Part shown: in pieces, positions 1-6,219 of the stretch
Position numbering within the stretch: the first letter of the stretch is position 1
Layout: the number at the start of each line of letters is the position of its first letter
Source: Lachnospiraceae bacterium
GTDB taxonomy: Bacteria > Bacillota_A > Clostridia > Lachnospirales > Lachnospiraceae
Assembly (NCBI GenBank): GCA_017960415.1
Contig: JAGCZE010000316.1
Location: 1 to 6,317 of the forward strand
Length of the DNA: 6,317 nucleotides
Reading direction: 5' to 3'
Program-made: the position numbers and the translations under genes
The notes under the pieces: model-generated
What the model was told of the DNA's origin: nothing
What the model saw: the letters and a program-made list of their open reading frames with translations, nothing else
Databases searched by the model: none

Positions 1-24
1 CGCGATAGGGGGCCTATGAGGTGT

Positions 25-31
25 AAGGAGG
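25..31 (+). promoter_or_regulatory. Ribosome binding site AAGGAGG for the TTG-started antiporter gene
   Basis: A perfect anti-16S match, AAGGAGG, lies 7 nt upstream of the TTG at 39-41. It decides the start: no ATG or GTG in this frame has comparable spacing, and the hydrophobic N-terminus begins right after the TTG. The stretch before it (1-24) is too short to assign to an upstream gene, although a TGA at 17-19 in one frame would be a natural end for a preceding operon member. Confidence 0.8.
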
Positions 32-38
32 AAACAAC

Positions 39-2198
39 TTGCTAGGCAATACATTACTTCTGAACATCGTCATATCGCCGGTCATAGGCTCGTACCTTAT
101 GTGGTTGATGTGTGGGAGGAGCTTTACGTCCGGCAACAGTGAAAAAGGCATTTCCGGATATTCGGCGGTGAAGCTCTGGATGATGACCCTGGGCGTGGTC
201 GGATTTGAAGGCATACTGATAACCGCCGCCTGGCTGTACGGTCCGGTCATAAAGATGGATACCTACAGGATCGGAAGGGTAGCGGGGTTCGGGCTGTACT
301 TTGCTTTCGACGGTTTCCGTGTGATATATACGATGCTTGCCACTCTGATGTGGTTCTGCAGTACCTATATTTCAAAAGATTATTTCGGGCATCACGGCGA
401 CAATCTCATGCGCTACCAGATACTCAGCATGTGGACATTTGCTGCGACTCTGGGTGTTTTTCTCTCAAATGACCTGTATACGACCTTTATTTTCTTTGAG
501 ATAATGTCGATTCCATCATATGCATATGTAGCCCATACCGAGAAACACGAATCAATGATGGCTGCCGGCACATACCTTGCCGTAGCGGTAATAGGCGGTC
601 TGGTAATGCTGATGGGACTGCTGCTATTGAATAATGTTTGCGGAACAATGAACCTGCGCGAAGTCAGGGAAGCGGCTGCCGAGGTGATCAGGAAAGGAAG
701 CACCCTTACTTTGGGCGGAGCGGAAGGAGAACTGTACAGAACCGAATTTCATAAACTGTGTGCTGCAGGCGGGCTGATCCTCTTCGGATTCGGAGCAAAA
801 GCCGGCAGTTTTCCTCTTCATATCTGGCTTCCGAAGGCACATCCGGTTGCACCTGCACCGGCAAGTGCGCTACTCTCGGGTATTCTGACCAAAAGCGGTA
901 TATTCGGTGTGCTTATCCTGTGCATGGAGATATTCCATGATGTGGACGGTTTCGGATTGCTGATCTGTATACTGGGCATGTTGACAATGCTCACAGGAGC
1001 GGTTCTGGCGCTGTTCTCGGTAGATCTTAAACGCACGCTGGCCTGCTCATCGGTATCTCAGATCGGATTTATCATGATCGGATGCGGATTGATACCGTTG
1101 TTAAAAGAAGAGTGTACGCTGGCACTTTCGGGGGCAATGCTGTATATGGTCAACCATTCGCTGTTCAAGCTGACATTGTTCCTGTGTGCGGCGGTGGTCT
1201 ATATGAAATGCCATAAGCTGGATCTCAATGATATACGTGGTTTCGGACGCAACAAACCGATCCTCAAGATACTGTTCCTGATCGGAGCACTCGGAATATC
1301 CGGTGTACCGCTTCTTTCGGGATATGTAGCCAAAACACTGATTCATGAGGGAATTGTTGAGTTTATTCATGTTTCGGCCGACAGCCTTAAAACATTCTTT
1401 TCCGTGCTGGAATGGCTGTATCTGTTCAGCGGCGGAATGACATTTGCCTATATGACGAAGCTGTTCTACTGCCTGTTTGTGGATGAGCCTTCGCTGATGT
1501 TAAAACACAGTCCCGAGAAGAATGAGGATGTGGGAATAATGACATATCTTGCCATCGTACCTCCGGCATTTCTGATTGTGGCCTTCGGACTCGGTGCCAA
1601 GCTGTATATATCAAGGATTGCCGCATATATGGGCAATTTCAATACATATTCGTACAATTCGGAACAGAGGATGATCCTGAAAGAACTGAAGATATTCTCC
1701 CTCGAAAATCTGAAGGGCAGTATGATATCCATCGGGATAGGAATTGTCCTGTTCCTGCTTTCAAGAAAGCTTCTGTGCGGCAGGGATGCCGAAGGAAATA
1801 TTACTTACAGGGATCTCTGGCCGAAGCGCCTCGACCTTGAAGAACTTGTTTACAGACCTCTGTTACTGGGATTTTTCCCGTTCCTGTTCAGGACGGTCGG
1901 TGTATTTGTATCAAATACGCTTCCGAAAATGATCTTTGACGGAGTCATGTATGTTCTCAAAGCAATTGCGCGCTTTATCGCAGGCTCACTCGATGCCGTC
2001 ATAAGATTCCTGAACAAGACCCTGTTTAAGCCGTTATATATCAAAGAGCATCCGACCTATGACATGATCAAGGCAAGGGTGCTCGGAACCGAAAGAACAG
2101 GCAAGATCATATCGTCTACATTGTCTTACGGAATGATGATGATATGCGTCGGATTGATTATCACATTATTATATCTTTTATACTTGCTATTTTCGTAA
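39..2198 (+). CDS. Proton-antiporter-type membrane subunit (NuoL/NuoM/MrpA/MrpD family) of a multisubunit complex
   Basis: Predicted 719-residue polytopic inner-membrane protein of the Mrp antiporter / complex I subunit family (proton_antipo_M type), which moves protons or Na+ as part of a multisubunit Mrp-like antiporter or a respiratory/hydrogenase complex. Seen in the sequence: DGFRVIY near residue 91; the TM5 glutamate E154 in TTFIFFEIMSIPSY; the TM7 lysine K254 in FGAKAGSFPLHIWLPKAHP; a TM8 lysine K285 in GILTKSGIFG; NHSLFK with H373 and K377; and in the TM12 region K432 in SGYVAKTLIHEG. By family knowledge these are the proton-channel residues. K432 resembles the lysine of NuoL/NuoN/MrpA, whereas NuoM has glutamate there. 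After a helix at about 561-577 comes a roughly 110-residue mostly polar or amphipathic stretch and a final membrane helix at about 693-718, longer than typical NuoM or MrpD. The TTG start follows AAGGAGG at 7 nt. The gene is probably an operon member whose partners lie upstream of the window, so the exact complex cannot be named. Confidence 0.88.
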   Translation: MLGNTLLLNIVISPVIGSYLMWLMCGRSFTSGNSEKGISGYSAVKLWMMTLGVVGFEGILITAAWLYGPVIKMDTYRIGRVAGFGLYFAFDGFRVIYTMLATLMWFCSTYISKDYFGHHGDNLMRYQILSMWTFAATLGVFLSNDLYTTFIFFEIMSIPSYAYVAHTEKHESMMAAGTYLAVAVIGGLVMLMGLLLLNNVCGTMNLREVREAAAEVIRKGSTLTLGGAEGELYRTEFHKLCAAGGLILFGFGAKAGSFPLHIWLPKAHPVAPAPASALLSGILTKSGIFGVLILCMEIFHDVDGFGLLICILGMLTMLTGAVLALFSVDLKRTLACSSVSQIGFIMIGCGLIPLLKEECTLALSGAMLYMVNHSLFKLTLFLCAAVVYMKCHKLDLNDIRGFGRNKPILKILFLIGALGISGVPLLSGYVAKTLIHEGIVEFIHVSADSLKTFFSVLEWLYLFSGGMTFAYMTKLFYCLFVDEPSLMLKHSPEKNEDVGIMTYLAIVPPAFLIVAFGLGAKLYISRIAAYMGNFNTYSYNSEQRMILKELKIFSLENLKGSMISIGIGIVLFLLSRKLLCGRDAEGNITYRDLWPKRLDLEELVYRPLLLGFFPFLFRTVGVFVSNTLPKMIFDGVMYVLKAIARFIAGSLDAVIRFLNKTLFKPLYIKEHPTYDMIKARVLGTERTGKIISSTLSYGMMMICVGLIITLLYLLYLLFS

Positions 2199-2212
2199 AT
2201 TTGTGTTACAGT
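2184..2212 (+). promoter_or_regulatory. Candidate sigma-A-type promoter for cheX
   Basis: TTGCTA (2184-2189), a 17-nt spacer and TACAGT (2207-2212), with an extended -10 TG at 2204-2205. Each hexamer matches consensus at four of six positions. The -35 lies inside the last codons of the antiporter gene and the predicted start of transcription is about 25 nt upstream of the cheX ATG. No terminator separates the two genes, so read-through from upstream is also possible. Confidence 0.4.
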
Positions 2213-2244
2213 ATTGTTAAACGTGAAATCCGGAGGCGTACAAC

Positions 2245-2724
2245 ATGGCGGAAGCTTTAGATATTAAGTACATCAATCCTTTTTTACAAGCAACAATAAG
2301 CATTTTGGAGATGCTTGGCATGCCCGGCGGCAAGATTGGCAAGCCTGCACTGGCTGAACTTGTTTTTGAAGAAGATACTTTCCTGATCCAGGTAGGTGTT
2401 ACCGGTGCTATGCGCGGTCAGGTTTTTTTCAGGATGACAGATAATAGTTCGAAGGCTATCGCCAGCACCATGATGATGGGTATGCCTGTCAACGAGCTGG
2501 ATGATATGGCCTGCTCCGCATTGGGAGAGCTCGGTAATATGATCCTGGGCAATACAGCTACGCTGTTTTCTACGATGGGTATTATTTTCGATATTACCCC
2601 TCCTGTTTCCATGCACGGAAAGAAGATGAAGCTGAACTCGGAGATTCCCGCGATCTCGATCCCGATCAATGTCAATGATGAGGAATATATCAGATTGTAC
2701 ATTTGTGTAAAAGAAAACAAATAA
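2245..2724 (+). CDS. cheX: Chemotaxis protein CheX (CheY-P phosphatase)
   Basis: Predicted 159-residue cytoplasmic protein of the CheC/CheX/FliY phosphatase family, which removes phosphate from the response regulator CheY-P and so terminates the signal to the flagellar motor. The length and the single-domain layout fit CheX rather than the longer two-motif CheC. The key motif is SALGELGNMILGNTATLFS at about residues 91-109: E95 and N98 form the E-x-x-N catalytic pair, matching E96/N99 of Thermotoga CheX. Only one such motif is present, as expected for CheX. The ATG at 2245 is preceded by CGGAGG with 8 nt spacing. It lies 46 bp after the antiporter gene and 20 bp before a strong terminator, so it is the last gene of its transcript. 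The facing fapA-like gene supports a motility context, but no receptor or CheY gene is in view. Some CheX-like proteins act on other response regulators. Confidence 0.85.
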   Translation: MAEALDIKYINPFLQATISILEMLGMPGGKIGKPALAELVFEEDTFLIQVGVTGAMRGQVFFRMTDNSSKAIASTMMMGMPVNELDDMACSALGELGNMILGNTATLFSTMGIIFDITPPVSMHGKKMKLNSEIPAISIPINVNDEEYIRLYICVKENK

Positions 2725-2744
2725 TTAGAGCCAAGAAAACAAAT

Positions 2745-2793
2745 AGGGCACCCGGATCGGATGATGTATCATTCGGTCAGGATGCCTTTTTTT
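2745..2793 (+). terminator. Rho-independent terminator after cheX, possibly bidirectional
   Basis: A long imperfect hairpin is followed by seven T (2787-2793). The outer stem AGGGCA (2745-2750) pairs with TGCCTT through one G-T pair. After a small internal mismatch, an inner stem GATCGGATGA pairs with TCATTCGGTC (two G-T wobbles), closing a TGTA loop. It starts 20 nt after the cheX stop. On the minus strand the same hairpin is followed only by the weaker T-rich TATTTGTTTTC, and it lies 65 bp past the fapA stop, so it may also end the convergent fapA transcript. Confidence 0.88.
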
Positions 2794-2858
2794 GACAAAT
2801 CGGATTGTAAAACATTCTTGCGTTACATTGTATAAGCGGGGTTTCAGACGGGAAATAC

Positions 2859-4262
2859 TTACGGCTCGTTATACAACTGGATCTCACCCCCAACATTCTT
2901 GACAACAAGATTAACGAAGGCTGAGGTTACTGTGTAATATGCTCCCGAGATATTGATCTTTACATTCGGATAAAGATATTTGTGCACGACTACCTTTGAA
3001 CTTGAAAATGCGGCAAGCTTCTGCTTGAGCTGCTCTAGTTCATCGAAGGCGTCCTGCTGGCGTTTGTGGAGCTCATTCAGCGAAGCTTCGACCTGCTGCT
3101 TCATAGTCGCAAGTTCGTTGGCGTTCGCGGGATTCCTGATCAGTTCAAGCTTGCTCTTAAGTTCTGTATGTTTGCCGATCTTGTCCTGTAGGTCTCTGGA
3201 GGTCTTCTCAAGTTCGTTCATCTTAAGGATGTTCTGCTCGGTAATGCCAATGTTCAGGTAAGTTTTTACTTCGGCAAGGTTGCCGATGATCGTGGCTTCC
3301 ACATTGCCCTGGCAGGAAATGTTTCCGCCGACCAAAATACCGTGACGACCGGTGACATAAATGTTGCCGCTGCAGCTTACGTCACAGTTCATCATTGATG
3401 ATGCATGCAGGTCACCGGTTACTTCGATCTTGACCTGTTCGAAGAATTTGCCGAAGAGACAGCCTCCGCATTTGATAACTCCGCGTCCGCCGCCCTGCAT
3501 TCCGAGTTTCATCGTGATATCACCGCCGGAACAGATCACGGCACCTTCTACATTACCGTTGATCGTTACATCGCCGGCTGCATCGATCCTCAGGCCGTTG
3601 ACCACGTTGCCGCTGATGATTACATCGCCGTTGAAGATGACATCGCCGGTAGTTAAGTCTACATCGCCTTTTATCTCAAGAACATTGCTTACGATCAGTT
3701 CACCGGAACGTCCGAGCTCGACCTTGCCGTCAACATCGGCATAATATTCTGTATTGTTTTCGTTTGTGTGGAATCCTGATCCGCTCAGGCGGGGAAGCTC
3801 CTTGCCCTTGACATTCGGAATTACGGCGCCTCTGACATTGAATCCGAAATGTCCGTTGGTAGCGGGAGTATATGTTACGATAAGAGCGTCCTTTGAAACA
3901 GGTTCATATCCTTCGATCGTATGATAATCGACACTTCCGTCTTCAAGAACCTTGGGTTTGTTATTATGTTCGGTATTAAAATGATATTTGTAGGAGCCGC
4001 TGACTCCGTTCAACGGAGGCTTTCCTTCGGCAACAACCCTGAACGCATCAAACGTGCGCGATTCGATCATATCATCGATCATTTCGTTTTTGATACCGGC
4101 TTTGACTCCGGCAACAGAAAGGGCAGTCAATACATTATCACGGGTAAAAGGGACCGGTTGTTCGGAAGACGGCTGATCACGGTTTGTGGCAAGACACAGG
4201 CGTGCCTGCATGGAATCTTCACTGATGAGGACTTTGATAAAACCTCTTGCTGTTTCGCTCAC
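2859..4262 (-). CDS. fapA: FapA-family (DUF342) protein, flagellar assembly protein A-like
   Basis: Predicted 467-residue cytoplasmic protein of the FapA/DUF342 family. In Vibrio, FapA takes part in flagellar assembly and glucose-dependent control of motility; the role in Clostridia is less established. Visible parts, numbered from GTG 4262: an alpha/beta N-terminal region (about 1-190) with a glycine-rich NGHFGFNVRG segment near 135-144; a stretch of short beta-strand repeats rich in GDV/GNV turns (about 194-332, for example GDVIISGNV, GDVTINGNV and GNISCQGNV) that reads as a right-handed beta-helix or bactofilin-like fold; a strongly charged coiled coil (about 345-420, LEKTSRDLQDKIGKHTE and following); and a short beta C-terminus. 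No signal peptide or membrane segment is present. The longest frame opens at GTG 4271, but that codon overlaps the Shine-Dalgarno sequence, so GTG 4262 is preferred. The gene stands alone, convergent with cheX and divergent from the phosphoglucomutase. The family call is firm and the flagellar role inferred. Confidence 0.85.
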   Translation of the reverse strand: MSETARGFIKVLISEDSMQARLCLATNRDQPSSEQPVPFTRDNVLTALSVAGVKAGIKNEMIDDMIESRTFDAFRVVAEGKPPLNGVSGSYKYHFNTEHNNKPKVLEDGSVDYHTIEGYEPVSKDALIVTYTPATNGHFGFNVRGAVIPNVKGKELPRLSGSGFHTNENNTEYYADVDGKVELGRSGELIVSNVLEIKGDVDLTTGDVIFNGDVIISGNVVNGLRIDAAGDVTINGNVEGAVICSGGDITMKLGMQGGGRGVIKCGGCLFGKFFEQVKIEVTGDLHASSMMNCDVSCSGNIYVTGRHGILVGGNISCQGNVEATIIGNLAEVKTYLNIGITEQNILKMNELEKTSRDLQDKIGKHTELKSKLELIRNPANANELATMKQQVEASLNELHKRQQDAFDELEQLKQKLAAFSSSKVVVHKYLYPNVKINISGAYYTVTSAFVNLVVKNVGGEIQLYNEP

Positions 4263-4270
4263 AGGCAACA

Positions 4271-4277
4271 CCTCCTT
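4271..4277 (-). promoter_or_regulatory. Ribosome binding site that sets the fapA start at GTG 4262
   Basis: Read on the minus strand this is AAGGAGG, a perfect Shine-Dalgarno sequence. Its final G is the first base of the outermost in-frame GTG (4271-4269), leaving no spacer for that codon. The in-frame TTG at 4268 is also too close. The GTG at 4262-4260 has an ideal 8-nt spacer. Confidence 0.75.
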
Positions 4278-4328
4278 CCGATAATACGGGAAAAACTGTC
4301 ACTTAGGGTCGCGGTTCATGTTAAATGT

Positions 4329-4408
4329 AAATTGTGTATTCTTACCCAATATTTATTATATCAGATAAATGTAGCATTTGCAAGAAAACTATTGTTAAAT
4401 TGTGTATT
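4329..4408. repeat. 12-bp direct repeat AAATTGTGTATT in the divergent promoter region
   Basis: AAATTGTGTATT occurs at 4329-4340 and again at 4397-4408, each preceded by TGT (second copy TGTT). The two copies are 68 bp apart. One lies in the predicted start region or leader of fapA; the other begins at the last base of the -35 and fills most of the -35/-10 spacer of the phosphoglucomutase promoter. They could be operator half-sites or simply AT-rich coincidence. Confidence 0.5.
4355..4383 (-). promoter_or_regulatory. Sigma-A-type promoter for fapA
   Basis: On the minus strand: TTGCAA (4383-4378), a 17-nt spacer and a perfect TATAAT (4360-4355) with an extended -10 TG at 4363-4362. Predicted transcription starts near 4348, leaving a leader of about 85 nt before GTG 4262. 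I recognise no riboswitch in that leader. I found no sigma-28 (TAAA-N15-CCGATAT) flagellar promoter upstream of the gene. Confidence 0.65.
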
Positions 4409-4420
4409 TTGATGTAAAAT
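4392..4420 (+). promoter_or_regulatory. Sigma-A-type promoter for the phosphoglucomutase gene
   Basis: TTGTTA (4392-4397), a 17-nt spacer and TAAAAT (4415-4420), giving a leader of about 37 nt before ATG 4464. Its -35 sits only 8 bp from the -35 of the divergent fapA promoter, so the two polymerase sites are back to back and a single bound regulator could affect both. Confidence 0.6.
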
Positions 4421-4463
4421 AATAAACGAGATTTTATACTATTCTGAAAGGTGGTATTATTTT

Positions 4464-5153
4464 ATGGATTACATGAAAGAGTATGAAAATTGGCTTACAG
4501 GCTCATGTTTTGACGAGGCGACAAAAAAGGAACTTGAAGCGATCAAGGGTAATGATAATGAGATAAAGGACAGATTCTATAAATCACTGGAATTCGGTAC
4601 CGGCGGACTCCGCGGTGTTATCGGTGCCGGCATCAACAGGATGAACATTTACACAGTCCGCAGGGCTTCCCAGGGACTTGCAAATTATATTATAAAAAAT
4701 AACGGTCAGGATAAGGGCGTTGCGATTGCTTTCGATTCACGTAACATGTCGATCGAATTCAGCCGGGAAGCGGCTCTGACGCTGAACGCCAACGGTATCA
4801 AAACCTACAGGTTCGATACATTAAGACCTACTCCGGAGCTCAGCTTCGCATTGAGACATCTTCACTGCATCGCAGGTATCGTTGTTACTGCCAGCCACAA
4901 TCCGCCCGAATACAACGGCTATAAGGTTTACTGGGAGGACGGTGCACAGGTAACACCTCCTCATGATACAGGCATTATTGCCGAAGTAAATTCGATTGAG
5001 GATTTTTCGCTCTGCAAGACCATGAGCCTTGAGGATGCGACAAAAGCAGGGCTGTACAATGTGATCGGCGAGGACATCGATAAGGTATACAATGACGAGC
5101 TCATGAAGCTTGTGTTTCGTCCCGATGTGATCAAAAAGCCGCTGAGGATATGA
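4464..5153 (+). CDS. pgcA: Alpha-phosphoglucomutase/phosphomannomutase, N-terminal part (frame-shifted gene, domain I)
   Basis: First 225 codons of a phosphohexomutase, the enzyme that interconverts glucose-1-phosphate and glucose-6-phosphate (and often the mannose equivalents), feeding glycogen, UDP-glucose and envelope polymer synthesis. Seen: FGTGGLRG (about residues 44-51), the substrate-phosphate region typical of the family; DSRNMS (91-96); and the active-site serine loop TASHNPPEYNGYK with S144 as the expected phosphoserine. This is essentially complete domain I. The frame then reads off into PLRI and stops at 5151-5153, whereas the next frame continues the family sequence (AAEDMTIVYTPLHGTG). 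ATG 4464 has AAAGGTGG 9 nt upstream; an in-frame ATG at 4473 is the alternative. Alone this piece lacks the metal-binding, sugar-binding and phosphate-binding loops and should be inactive unless it assembles with the second piece. Family recognition is certain; whether it is truly a separate protein is not. Confidence 0.8.
   Translation: MDYMKEYENWLTGSCFDEATKKELEAIKGNDNEIKDRFYKSLEFGTGGLRGVIGAGINRMNIYTVRRASQGLANYIIKNNGQDKGVAIAFDSRNMSIEFSREAALTLNANGIKTYRFDTLRPTPELSFALRHLHCIAGIVVTASHNPPEYNGYKVYWEDGAQVTPPHDTGIIAEVNSIEDFSLCKTMSLEDATKAGLYNVIGEDIDKVYNDELMKLVFRPDVIKKPLRI
5133..5153 (+). other. Frameshift junction splitting the phosphoglucomutase gene
   Basis: The first frame reads ATC AAA AAG CCG CTG AGG ATA TGA. 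Re-reading G5138 as the first base of the next codon gives GCC GCT GAG GAT ATG, that is KKAAEDM running straight into TIVYTPLHGTG, the normal start of domain II. One missing base in the AAAAAGCC run, or a -1 slip on it, explains the break. The joined product would be 574 residues, normal for Firmicutes PgcA-type enzymes (about 580). TGA 5151-5153 overlaps an ATG at 5150-5152 (ATGA), the geometry of translational coupling. A GAGG at 5144-5147 is only 2 nt from that ATG, too close for a good independent ribosome site. A 7-bp perfect hairpin with a 3-nt loop lies at 5180-5196, 41 nt after the run. Confidence 0.85.
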
Positions 5154-6187
5154 CGATAGTTTATACGCCTCTTCACGGAACAGGCAATCTGCCTGTAAGA
5201 CGCATACTTGATACACTCGGATTCAAGAAGGTATATGTTGTTCCCGAACAGGAGCTGCCGGACGGCAATTTCCCCACTGTCGGATATCCGAATCCCGAGG
5301 ATCCCAATGTATTTAAGCTTGCACTCGAACTCGCAGCAAAGGTCAATGCCGACATTGTTCTTGCAACCGACCCCGATGCCGACAGACTCGGTGTATTTGC
5401 GAAGGATTCGAAGACCGGCGAGTATAAGGCATTTACCGGTAATATGAGCGGAACTCTGATGTGCGAGTATGAGCTTTCCACCAGGAAAGAGCTCGGACTG
5501 CTTCCTTCAAACGGCGCAGTTGTCAAGACTATCGTTACATCAAATATGTGCGATGTTGTCGCTGAGAGATTCGGCTGCACTCTGATCGAGACCCTTACGG
5601 GCTTCAAGTACATCGGTGAGCAGATCAAGCTGTTTGAAGAAGGAAAGAAGGACAATACCTATCTGTTCGGTTATGAGGAGTCTTACGGCTGCCTGATCGG
5701 TACCCATGCAAGAGACAAGGATGCCATCGCCGCAGTTATGGGCCTGTGCGAAGCCGCAGCCTACAACAAGCTGCAGGGCAAGAGCCTTTGGGACAGAATG
5801 ATAGAAATGTACGAAGAATACGGCTATTTCCGTGAGGGAGCCGTTTCGGTTACGATGAAGGGCATTGACGGAGCAGAGAAGATCGCTGCGATCCTTGATA
5901 ACTTGAGAAAGAATCCTGTTAAGGAGCTTGCGGGAGTCAAGGTCATCGAGGCAAGGGACTACAAGCTTCATACCGTTGAGAATTATGTAACGGGTGAGAA
6001 GGGCGCCACCGATCTTCCCGAATCGAATGTTCTGTATTATGTTCTCGAGGATAATATGTGGTGCTGTGTAAGGCCTTCGGGAACCGAGCCCAAGATCAAG
6101 TTCTATTACGGCATAAAGGGCAGTGATATGGCGTCCGCCAATGAACTGTATGAGAAGATGGGCGAAGCTATTAAGAAACTTGGATAA
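5150..6187 (+). CDS. pgcA: Alpha-phosphoglucomutase/phosphomannomutase, C-terminal part (domains II-IV)
   Basis: Remaining 345 codons of the phosphohexomutase; coding sense in this frame actually begins at GCC 5138. In numbering of the joined 574-residue protein it holds VYTPLHGTG (about 233-241), the metal-binding loop TDPDADRLG (302-310, three aspartates for Mg2+), the sugar-specificity loop GYEESYG (403-409) and the phosphate-binding loop RPSGTEPKIKFYY (537-549) in domain IV. All loops are intact and no further stop or shift is seen, so the lesion is either recent, artefactual or tolerated. If the two pieces are separate polypeptides, this one would start at ATG 5150 by coupling to the overlapping upstream stop, since no well-spaced ribosome site precedes it. 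No terminator with a T-run follows; palindromic repeats begin 14 bp after the stop. The enzyme would act in the cytosol. Confidence 0.82.
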   Translation: MTIVYTPLHGTGNLPVRRILDTLGFKKVYVVPEQELPDGNFPTVGYPNPEDPNVFKLALELAAKVNADIVLATDPDADRLGVFAKDSKTGEYKAFTGNMSGTLMCEYELSTRKELGLLPSNGAVVKTIVTSNMCDVVAERFGCTLIETLTGFKYIGEQIKLFEEGKKDNTYLFGYEESYGCLIGTHARDKDAIAAVMGLCEAAAYNKLQGKSLWDRMIEMYEEYGYFREGAVSVTMKGIDGAEKIAAILDNLRKNPVKELAGVKVIEARDYKLHTVENYVTGEKGATDLPESNVLYYVLEDNMWCCVRPSGTEPKIKFYYGIKGSDMASANELYEKMGEAIKKLG

Positions 6188-6201
6188 ATCACACCTCATC
6201 C

Positions 6202-6218
6202 GCCTCACTTCGTGAGGC
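6202..6218. repeat. Hairpin GCCTCAC-TTC-GTGAGGC, first module of the palindromic repeat block
   Basis: A perfect 7-bp inverted repeat with a 3-base loop, 14 bp after the phosphoglucomutase stop and directly before the CCTTCCCCTC tandem units. No T-run follows on either strand, so it does not look like a classic intrinsic terminator, though it could stabilise the 3' end of the mRNA. From memory, similar GC-rich hairpins next to CCTTCCCC palindromes are dispersed in intergenic regions of gut Firmicutes. Confidence 0.75.
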
Positions 6219-6219
6219 A

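Noticed and set aside
1..38. 3' end of an upstream coding gene
   Set aside because: Likely in an operon, but stops occur early in two frames (6-8 and 17-19) and at 43-45 in the third; too few codons remain to choose a frame or recognise a protein.
2792..2836. Plus-strand promoter after the cheX terminator (TTGACA at 2792, TATAAG at 2831)
   Set aside because: The perfect TTGACA overlaps the terminator T-run and has no -10 at 16-18 nt; the TATAAG has only a weak -35 (TTGTAA) at 19 nt, and no plus-strand gene follows.
3361..3744. Plus-strand open frame of 127 codons inside the fapA region
   Set aside because: It is the antisense shadow of the GDV/GNV repeat-coding part of fapA; its proline/threonine/serine-rich composition and lack of a ribosome site argue against a gene.
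4278..4320. Sigma-28 flagellar promoter or riboswitch in the fapA leader
   Set aside because: The TAAG and CCGTAT elements there are only 12 nt apart and too near the ribosome site; no known riboswitch core is recognisable in the roughly 85-nt leader.
3921..4412. Plus-strand open frame of 163 codons opposite the fapA 5' end
   Set aside because: It is antisense to fapA, has no good ribosome site or recognisable domain, and runs through both divergent promoters.
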